From CAZNLL01 sp964573885 (GTDB lineage Bacteria > Desulfobacterota > DSM-4660 > Desulfatiglandales > Desulfatiglandaceae), in contig CAZNLL010000039.1 of the NCBI GenBank assembly GCA_964573885.1, positions 1 to 27,680 on the forward strand: a stretch of DNA of 27,680 nt, given 5' to 3'. Both the position numbers and the translations under genes were made by a program. Positions 15,835 through 21,693 of the stretch are shown here, one piece after another. How positions within the stretch are numbered: the stretch's first letter is position 1; the number at the start of each line of letters is the position of its first letter. The notes beneath the pieces are model-generated. The model was not told the DNA's origin. It ran no database searches and saw nothing but the letters and a program-made list of their open reading frames with translations.

Positions 15835-16143
15835 CTAGAAGGACACATATCGTTCACATTCCTCGATCAAGTCAGCATGCCGGGCCTGGGTGGCAAAGTC
15901 CTTTTCGGCCATGCCCGGCACCGGGGGTTTGAGTCCGTGACTTTCAAAGGCCATCTTGCACAGAGACACCTTAGCCAAGCCTTGGAGCCCTTTAAATCGG
16001 GGGTCCTGAGTGAGCAGGGTGCCTGAATGGGTCAGGAATATCATTACTTCCACATTCCCCGCCTTTTCAGCGGCTCTACATAGGCCTATGACTTTATCCA
16101 GGTTTTTGTCGGAGCTTACAAATACGCCCAGCCTTCTGGTCAC
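15835..16143 (-). CDS. DsrE/TusD-like sulfur-relay protein
   Basis: 102-aa DsrE-superfamily protein. It opens with RRLGVFVSSDKNLDKVIGL (strand-turn-helix) followed by VEVMIFLTHSGTLL. The putative sulfur-carrying Cys62 lies in VSLCKMAFESHGL, the position where DsrE/TusD carry the persulfide Cys. Two other cysteines are Cys22 and Cys96. The GTG start at 16143 is chosen because AAGGAG lies 6 nt upstream (16150-16155, minus strand). An open frame extends farther upstream but would overlap the YeeE gene and adds a non-homologous tail. It would accept sulfur from the co-encoded transporter or its partners and pass it on in the cytoplasm. Confidence 0.82.
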   Translation of the reverse strand: MTRRLGVFVSSDKNLDKVIGLCRAAEKAGNVEVMIFLTHSGTLLTQDPRFKGLQGLAKVSLCKMAFESHGLKPPVPGMAEKDFATQARHADLIEECERYVSF

Positions 16144-16149
16144 ACCCGT

Positions 16150-16155
16150 CTCCTT
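16150..16155 (-). promoter_or_regulatory. Ribosome-binding site fixing the GTG start of the DsrE-like gene
   Basis: AAGGAG on the minus strand, 6 nt before GTG at 16143. It decides the start against longer in-frame alternatives that run into the YeeE-like gene. Confidence 0.7.
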
Positions 16156-16192
16156 GCAGGACAGGTTGGTTTTATGTCCGGCCTCACCATTG

Positions 16193-17383
16193 CTAGGTTT
16201 TGACCACAAAGAGGTTCGTTTCCTCGTTCCAGCTGGCAGCCAGGTAATACACGGCAAAGACAAGAACAAGGAGAACCAGGGTCCATTTGTAGGTTAAGTA
16301 ATGGGGCAGGAAAACCCTGTGCCCGGCCAGGGCCGTGAGCCCGTCAGAAACATTCATCAGGGCCTTAAAAAGGGACATGGAAAGGGCAAAAAAGACCACG
16401 GCCACCATGAGCTTGACCTGTCCTTCCCCAGCCCTCCATACAGACCCGCTCCCACACCCACCGGCCAATGACATCCCAAACCCGAAAGAGATGCCCCCCA
16501 CCAAGGCTCCAAACCAGAAGGCCGGGGGCACGTAGACCATTTCCCCTCTGGCCCCGGTCCATTTAAGGGCTGCAAAGCCAATCACACTGATGATGATGCT
16601 CACACACATGGCTCTGGCCATGTTCCCCGCACCGGTCATGAAAGGGTCCCTGAAGGCCCTCACAAAACAGAACCGCGTCCTTTGGATGATGATCCCGAAG
16701 CCGATGCCGCACAAGAGCAGCCCTCCCGCCTGGGTATAGGCCTCTTGCGCATAAACCCACGCAGCCGCCAAGGCACCCAAAAATAGGATAACGCCTATGT
16801 AGGGCTCCAGGGTCAGCCAGTGGAAGCCGGGCTCCCGGCCCTTTTCTGCGGGGGCGCTTGCGGATTGAGGGGGCAAGTGTTCTCCCTCCCAGGACATATA
16901 TCGAAGACCCAAATAGGCCCCGATCAAGAGACCCACCATCATGGCCAGGCCGCTGAAGGAGAGGGCGCTGACCGCGGAATAAAATCCGCCCACGTTACAT
17001 CCCCCGGCCATGGCCGCGCCCACACCCATGAGAGAGCCCCCTACAACCCCTTTGAGCAGTTCCAGGGGGGAGGCCATGCGGAGAACGAATTGCTTTGAAA
17101 GGAGAGACGATCCCAGGGCGCCCCACAACAACCCCAGGGTCAAGACGGAACTGGAAGTTACAAGGGGAGATGAGGGCCTATTGCTGTAAGCACCCACAAG
17201 GGCGAAAAACCAGTCCCCCCAATTCCCAAGCCCCCTGGCGACACCCCACGGCCTGCCCCAGGCAAAGGTGATCACACTCATGATCCCGATCAACAAGCCT
17301 CCGAGCCACAGGGGCCAGTTCTGAAAGAAGACGGCCCTGTATCCGCGCCTCACAAGTCCGAGCAGCACGCTGCCTTGGTTCAT
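16193..17383 (-). CDS. YeeE/YedE-family sulfur-species transporter
   Basis: 396-aa polytopic protein of the YeeE/YedE family (PF04143), which includes the thiosulfate transporter TsuA. About ten helices in two related halves. Conserved cysteine motifs are visible: Cys129 in MAGGCNVGGFY, Cys239 in RTRFCFVRAFRD and Cys310 in LAGGCGSGSVWRAGEG. These match the pore-lining Cys/GGC motifs of the family that relay thiosulfate. A hydrophilic loop (about 164-190) joins the halves. It starts 20 nt after the TPR gene and is followed 49 nt later by the DsrE-like gene, giving transporter plus sulfur relay in one operon. Import of thiosulfate or a related sulfane species is the likely role. No TusA-like gene, the common partner, is in the window. 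Confidence 0.9.
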   Translation of the reverse strand: MNQGSVLLGLVRRGYRAVFFQNWPLWLGGLLIGIMSVITFAWGRPWGVARGLGNWGDWFFALVGAYSNRPSSPLVTSSSVLTLGLLWGALGSSLLSKQFVLRMASPLELLKGVVGGSLMGVGAAMAGGCNVGGFYSAVSALSFSGLAMMVGLLIGAYLGLRYMSWEGEHLPPQSASAPAEKGREPGFHWLTLEPYIGVILFLGALAAAWVYAQEAYTQAGGLLLCGIGFGIIIQRTRFCFVRAFRDPFMTGAGNMARAMCVSIIISVIGFAALKWTGARGEMVYVPPAFWFGALVGGISFGFGMSLAGGCGSGSVWRAGEGQVKLMVAVVFFALSMSLFKALMNVSDGLTALAGHRVFLPHYLTYKWTLVLLVLVFAVYYLAASWNEETNLFVVKT

Positions 17384-17403
17384 GCTATTCTTTCTCCATA
17401 AGC

Positions 17404-17772
17404 CTAACAGCCCTCATCGTCAACGATGATAAACTTCTCCTTTTTAGGCGCCGGTGCAGGAGATGGGGAAGACGATGATTCAGGGGTGATAAGGTCTGTG
17501 TCCTTTTCAACCCTTTTTGCCAATCCAAAAATCACCGCCATATCGTAATGTTTCCAGGCTTCATCAGAAGTAGGGTCCGCCTGGAGGGCCTTACGAAAGA
17601 ATTCCTTGGCATCCAGGTATTTCCCCCGGGAATAGGCCTGCTTTCCATACCTGAGCATTTCCGCGGACAAGGCCTTGTCAGGGGCCATTGATTTGGGCTC
17701 TTCGGCCAAGATACTGCAGGGAAGGAAAAAGATAAGGAGTACAAGAAGGGGTGCTGAGAGAAGTCTCTTCAT
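17404..17772 (-). CDS. Secreted TPR-like small protein with a C-terminal cysteine
   Basis: 122-aa protein. A signal peptide spans residues 1-23 (MKRLLSAPLLVLLIFFLPCSILA, cleavage probably before Glu24); Cys19 preceded by Pro is a poor lipobox. A TPR-like helical pair follows at about 37-80 (RYGKQAYSRGKYLDAKEFF, then KALQADPTSDEAW). Next come a Ser/Pro-rich linker (about 97-109) and a short tail EKFIIVDDEGC ending in Cys122. AAGGAG lies 7 nt before the ATG. It is the first gene of the sulfur operon. A periplasmic or membrane-associated chaperone or sulfur-presenting protein for the transporter is plausible, because the only mature-protein cysteine is on a flexible tail. This role is inferred, not known. 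Confidence 0.75.
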   Translation of the reverse strand: MKRLLSAPLLVLLIFFLPCSILAEEPKSMAPDKALSAEMLRYGKQAYSRGKYLDAKEFFRKALQADPTSDEAWKHYDMAVIFGLAKRVEKDTDLITPESSSSPSPAPAPKKEKFIIVDDEGC

Positions 17773-18070
17773 AAGGAACTCCTTTCAAGAAAAGGTTTGT
17801 GACTAAGGGGCTTCTCTTTTAATAAACTAAATCTAAAATGCCCCAAGGTGTTTTTGGTGTCAAGACATAAGTGCGACTGATTCAGGGAGCGGCTCAGGCG
17901 ATCCAAGCGGCCGCATAGGCCTTTGTATCTTTATTTTCACATGAAAGGGTGCTACCCTTGTATTGCATTAATACCGACGCATTGTTTGGTGATCTAAAAA
18001 AGGTCCGGATATTGTTTCGGGGAAATAAAAGTTGGTTTCCCGGGTTTTTGGGGAGAGGGGGAGACACGTC
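17773..18070. promoter_or_regulatory. Divergent intergenic region with a 15-bp dyad
   Basis: 298-bp AT-richer region between the sulfur operon (minus) and the triple-PAS kinase (plus), so it must hold promoters for both. A minus-strand TTGACA is read from 17858-17863, but no convincing -10 follows. The perfect inverted repeat AAGGGT-GCT-ACCCTT lies at 17945-17959, about 110 bp before the kinase start and about 175 bp upstream of the TPR gene, and is a candidate operator. GGGAGAGGGGGAG near 18051-18063 is the ribosome-site region for the kinase. Confidence 0.45.
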
Positions 18071-19900
18071 ATGAAAGAAGAAGGGAGAGAAGGCCTCATC
18101 ACTCTCCTCGAGGCCATGGAGGACGGCATTTTCCTGATCAGGGATGATTACACCATAGAGTATATGAATAAGCCCATGTTAAGGGATTTCGGCCAGGGTG
18201 TGGGAGAGAAATGCTACAAGGTGGTCGGTGGGGGTGATCAGGTGTGTCCTTGTTGCAGGGCGGACCAGGTCTTCGCCGGGGAGACCGTTCATGGGGAATT
18301 CTATGTGCCCAAGGCGGACAAGACCTATGACCTCATCGAAGTGCCTTGGAGGGATGCCGACGGCAGTCTATCAAAGATCACCCTTTGCCGGGATATCACC
18401 CATCGAAAGAGACGCGAGGAAAAACTCAAGGAATCCGTAGAGGACTACAAGAGCTTGTTTGAGCATGTGGGTTGCGGGGTTTATATCAGCAGCAAGGAGG
18501 GAAAATTTCTGGACGCCAATCAGGCCTTGCTGGATATGTTGGGCTATGAAAGCAAGGAGGAGTTTCTCGAAATCGATATTGCCAAGGATCTTTATGTGAG
18601 GCCGGAAGATCGCCGCAAGTTCCAGGATATGATAGAAAGAGACGGCCGTGTTATTGACCACGAGGTGGAATTCAAACGAAAGGACGGCACCCCCATATCG
18701 GTCCTCCATACGGCCCATGGCCGCTACGACGCCCGGGGCAGGGTCATGGGATACGAGGGGATTAATGTGGATCAATCCCAGAGAAAGAGGATGGAAAAGG
18801 CCCTAAAAGAGGCCCATGACTTCATGCACAATATCATCCAGAGTTCTTCGAACGCCATTATTGTGACGGACATGAAGGGCAATATCAAGACCTGGAACCG
18901 GGGCGCCGAGGAGACCCTCGGTTACAAGGCCGAGGACGTCCTGGACAAAATGAAGATTGACGAAATCTATCCGGAGGGCATGGCAAAGAAGGTCATGCAG
19001 ATGATGCGAAGTCCCCAGTACGGGGATGTGGGCCGGCTGAGGTCTTTTCCCATGGTCTATAAAAGAAAGGACGGGACCGTGATAGAGGGGGATCTTTCCG
19101 GTGCCATCATCTATGATGAAAAGGGCAGAGAGGTGGCCTCTGTGGGCAACTTCGTGGACCTCAAAGAGCGTTTGGAGATGGAACGAAAGCTTAGAGACAC
19201 CCAGGAGCAGTTGCTCCAGTCCGAAAAGCTTGCCGCCATGGGGCGTTTGACCTCTCAGGTCGCCCATGAACTCAATAACCCCCTGTACGGCATTATGAAT
19301 ACTCTGGAGCTTATGAAAACGGAAATCCCCACCCAGAGCAAGAGGAGAAAGATCCTGGAAATGGCCCTTTCCGAGACGGTGCGCCTCAGCGAAATGCTCC
19401 GGAAGATGCTCTCCTTTTCCAAACCGGAAGAGGAAAAAAGACAGCCCACGGAGATCAACACCCTCCTGGACGAGATCCTGCTCCTTCACGAGAAACAGTT
19501 CCGGGAACACAGCATCCGCATCTCCTCAGGTTTTCAGGAGGACGTGGAAAAGGTGCATGCCTCAAAGAACCAGCTAAGACAGGTCTTCCTCAACATGATC
19601 TCCAACGCAAGGGACGCCATGCCCGAGGGGGGGGAGTTGAGCGTCACCACCAAGACCGTGGGGGATCAGGTGATCATCGAGATCTCGGACACGGGGGTGG
19701 GCATCAGGAAAGCGCATATTGATAAGATCTTTGACACCTTCTTTACCACCAAGAACAGTGTCAAAGACGTGGGTCTCGGGCTCTCTGTGTGCTATGGGTT
19801 TATAAAGGACCACGGGGGCGATATCCAGGTCAAAAGCGAAAGGGGGTCGGGCACCACCTTTACCATCACCCTTCCCGTTCATAAGGAAATACCCGCCTAG
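18071..19900 (+). CDS. Soluble triple-PAS histidine kinase with Cys-rich first PAS
   Basis: 609-aa cytoplasmic kinase, no TM helices. PAS1 lies at about 8-112 and has a cysteine cluster: Cys48, Cys59, Cys61, Cys62 (CPCC at 59-62) and Cys106. PAS2 spans about 122-240 and PAS3 about 248-365. The H-box reads GRLTSQVAHELNNPLYGI (391-408) with His399. N-box FLNMISNARDAM (506-517), G1 SDTGVGI (539-545), F-box DTFFTT (555-560) and G2 DVGLGLSV (566-573) complete the ATPase domain. ATG 18071 is preferred to TTG 18032 because GGGGGAGA sits 7-14 nt upstream. The PAS1 cysteines suggest metal, Fe-S or redox sensing. It stands between a sulfur-relay operon (divergent) and a DNA-binding response regulator, its likely partner. 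Confidence 0.9.
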   Translation: MKEEGREGLITLLEAMEDGIFLIRDDYTIEYMNKPMLRDFGQGVGEKCYKVVGGGDQVCPCCRADQVFAGETVHGEFYVPKADKTYDLIEVPWRDADGSLSKITLCRDITHRKRREEKLKESVEDYKSLFEHVGCGVYISSKEGKFLDANQALLDMLGYESKEEFLEIDIAKDLYVRPEDRRKFQDMIERDGRVIDHEVEFKRKDGTPISVLHTAHGRYDARGRVMGYEGINVDQSQRKRMEKALKEAHDFMHNIIQSSSNAIIVTDMKGNIKTWNRGAEETLGYKAEDVLDKMKIDEIYPEGMAKKVMQMMRSPQYGDVGRLRSFPMVYKRKDGTVIEGDLSGAIIYDEKGREVASVGNFVDLKERLEMERKLRDTQEQLLQSEKLAAMGRLTSQVAHELNNPLYGIMNTLELMKTEIPTQSKRRKILEMALSETVRLSEMLRKMLSFSKPEEEKRQPTEINTLLDEILLLHEKQFREHSIRISSGFQEDVEKVHASKNQLRQVFLNMISNARDAMPEGGELSVTTKTVGDQVIIEISDTGVGIRKAHIDKIFDTFFTTKNSVKDVGLGLSVCYGFIKDHGGDIQVKSERGSGTTFTITLPVHKEIPA

Positions 19901-19992
19901 GGCTTTTTCCCCGCTTTGATTCAACTTAATCATGCTCTAAGGGGTTTTCTTAAGATGAGGACCTTTCTGCCCCTGAAATACATTTATTAACC

Positions 19993-20129
19993 TTATTATG
20001 GTTATTATAGTTTATTGCCCTGGTGGTGTAAGTCGGCCTCAATATTGCTTTTTTAGCCAATAAACCCATTACATATGCAAAAAAGGAATTTTTTTGTTGA
20101 CAAACTATAAAAACTATAATAGTCATAAA
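19993..20129. promoter_or_regulatory. AT-rich segment with 9-bp tandem repeats in both orientations
   Basis: Within the 259-bp gap 19901-20159. TTATTATGG and TTATTATAG lie head-to-tail at 19993-20010. AAACTATAA is repeated directly at 20102-20110 and 20111-20119, followed in the same 9-bp register by TAGTCATAA (20120-20128). The 11-mer AAACTATAATA (20111-20121) is the reverse complement of 20003-20013, so the two clusters face each other about 100 bp apart. TTGACA (20097-20102) and TATAAT (20115-20120) are both present but only 12 bp apart, too close for a standard sigma-70 promoter. It is a likely operator, perhaps for the HTH-receiver protein encoded just downstream. Confidence 0.5.
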
Positions 20130-20143
20130 ATCAACCAACATGC

Positions 20144-20150
20144 AGGAGGA
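20144..20150 (+). promoter_or_regulatory. Ribosome-binding site of the HTH-receiver gene
   Basis: AGGAGGA, 9 nt before ATG 20160, selects that start over an upstream in-frame TTG at 20094 and over the out-of-frame ATG at 20153. Confidence 0.7.
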
Positions 20151-20159
20151 CCATGGCCC

Positions 20160-20732
20160 ATGGAAGACATACTCACCGTTTTTAAGGCCAGCAAATTTTG
20201 CAATGTCTCACCCAAGACCATCATCAACTGGATCGAATCGGGCCACATCGCCGCTTACAAAACGGTGGGAGGCCACCGTCGTATCAAGAGATCAGACCTG
20301 GAGGCCTTTATGAAAACCCAGGGAATCCCGCTACCCGCGCAGGACGTGGAGGAGGGTCGGAAGAGGATACTGGTGGTTGACGATGATCCCATCATCGTGG
20401 AGACCATCGTTCAGGCCCTGGAGGAGGACGAACACGATTATGAAGTCATTTCCGCCTCAGACGGCTTTGAGGCGGGGCTCCAGGTAAATCACTTCAGGCC
20501 CCATCTCCTCATCCTCGACATCATGATGCCCGACATCAAGGGCTATGAGGTGTGCAAAAAGATCAAGTCGAGGGAGGAGACCAAGGATACCAAGATTATT
20601 GTGCTGTCGGCGTATCTGGATGAAGAGAAATTCAAGACCATGAAGGAGTACGGGGCGGATGTGTGCTTTTCAAAGCCCCTTCCCTTGCCCCAGTTGAAGG
20701 AAGAGGTGGCCCGGTTACTGGAGCTGCCCTGA
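20160..20732 (+). CDS. HTH (MerR/excisionase-type)-receiver response regulator
   Basis: 190-aa DNA-binding response regulator with reversed architecture. The N-terminal winged helix-turn-helix of the excisionase/BldC/MerR-like type (about 3-52) includes FCNVSPKTIINWIESGHI and TVGGHRRIKRSDLEAFM. A linker leads to a C-terminal CheY-type receiver (about 68-188) with D74-D76, phospho-acceptor Asp120 in LLILDIMMPD, Ser150 and Lys172 in FSKPLP. Typical response regulators have the receiver first. AGGAGGA at 20144-20150 fixes the start at 20160. It follows the triple-PAS kinase by 259 bp and precedes the MetF operon by 72 bp, so it may regulate either side. The 9-bp tandem repeats upstream could be its own binding sites. 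Confidence 0.88.
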   Translation: MEDILTVFKASKFCNVSPKTIINWIESGHIAAYKTVGGHRRIKRSDLEAFMKTQGIPLPAQDVEEGRKRILVVDDDPIIVETIVQALEEDEHDYEVISASDGFEAGLQVNHFRPHLLILDIMMPDIKGYEVCKKIKSREETKDTKIIVLSAYLDEEKFKTMKEYGADVCFSKPLPLPQLKEEVARLLELP

Positions 20733-20804
20733 GGGGCCTGTAAGGGGTTTGTCTCAGGGGGTGGCCATCCGCAAATCAATTTCGGGCAAATTGAGGAGGA
20801 ACAG

Positions 20805-21680
20805 ATGAAATTAAAGGAGGCCCTGGCAAAAAAACGGTTTGTGGTTACCTCCGAAGTCCAGATGCCGGTGGATGAAGAGCCCGAAGCCCTAATCAATCGT
20901 CTGGAGCTGGTTCGAGGCCGGGTGGACGGGGTGGCCGTCCCCGACGTGGAGATCGAAGGGATTGTGGGGGACAGTGTCAAGATGTGCAACCTCCTCAAGC
21001 GCAGCCGATTTGAATCCATCTATCAGACCACCACCCGTGATAAGAGCCGGCCCCAGCTGCAAAAGGACCTTCTCCTCGCCCACGAGGCCGGGGTGGAGAA
21101 CCTGCTCGTTTTCACCGCGGATTATCGTATTACCGGGGACAGCCTCCAGGAGATGATGTTTTTTCATGTGGATGCGGGCAAGCTCTCTTCCGTGTTGGAG
21201 CACCTCAGGGAAGGTCACACCGTGGAGGGCAATGAGCTCGCCGCCAGGCCGGAGTTCGTATTCGGCTCCGGTATCGAATCCGGGTGGGGGAAAAACGTGC
21301 CGGAACTGGAGATGAAGGAACTGGAAGAGATGACCAGGATCGGAGCGGGCTATTTTCTGACCACCCCGGTATTCGATCTGGTTGCTTTTGAGAAATTCCT
21401 CAAGCAGACCCAAACCTTTGGTGTGCCGGTGATCGCCGAGGTCTTGATTTTGAGGACCGCGGGTATGGCCCAATTTCTTAACAGGCACTTCAAGCCGGGA
21501 TTGGTCCCGGACTGGGTGATCAAGAAGCTGGCCAGCGCCCCGGACAAGCAAAAGGCCAGCATCGAGCTTTTTGCGGATACCGTTAAGGGCCTCAAAGACC
21601 TTTGCCAGGGCATTCACCTGATTACCATCGGGGGAGAAGAAAAACTGAGGCATTACCTGGATGCGGCAAAACTGAGATAG
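20805..21680 (+). CDS. Divergent MetF-like flavoprotein (methylenetetrahydrofolate reductase family)
   Basis: 291-aa TIM-barrel protein of the MetF family, which reduces methylene-tetrahydrofolate to methyl-THF on FAD. Family landmarks are seen: Glu17 in VVTSEVQMP (general-acid Glu region), TTTRDKSRPQLQKDLLLA (75-92), LLVFTADY with Asp106, GAGYFLTTPVFD (180-191), VPDWVI (234-239) and GIHLITIGG (269-277). Departures are notable: TTPVFD has Thr187 where E. coli MetF has the folate-binding Gln (ITQFFFD), and VPVIAEVLIL (207-216) replaces the usual IPGILP strand. GAGGAGG 6-7 nt upstream supports the ATG. It is followed 13 nt later by an iron-sulfur subunit, with NuoE and NuoF-GltD after that, so electrons probably come from NAD(P)H through those subunits. 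No MetV gene is adjacent. Confidence 0.82.
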   Translation: MKLKEALAKKRFVVTSEVQMPVDEEPEALINRLELVRGRVDGVAVPDVEIEGIVGDSVKMCNLLKRSRFESIYQTTTRDKSRPQLQKDLLLAHEAGVENLLVFTADYRITGDSLQEMMFFHVDAGKLSSVLEHLREGHTVEGNELAARPEFVFGSGIESGWGKNVPELEMKELEEMTRIGAGYFLTTPVFDLVAFEKFLKQTQTFGVPVIAEVLILRTAGMAQFLNRHFKPGLVPDWVIKKLASAPDKQKASIELFADTVKGLKDLCQGIHLITIGGEEKLRHYLDAAKLR

Positions 21681-21693
21681 AGGAATGTCCCCT

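Noticed and set aside
15835..16269. Long 144-aa version of the DsrE-like protein
   Set aside because: The extra 42 residues overlap the YeeE-like gene and are not DsrE-like; the GTG at 16143 has AAGGAG at ideal distance.
20097..20120. Sigma-70 promoter from TTGACA and TATAAT
   Set aside because: Both hexamers are perfect, but the spacer is 12 bp, far below 16-18; the match may come from the AT-rich tandem repeats.
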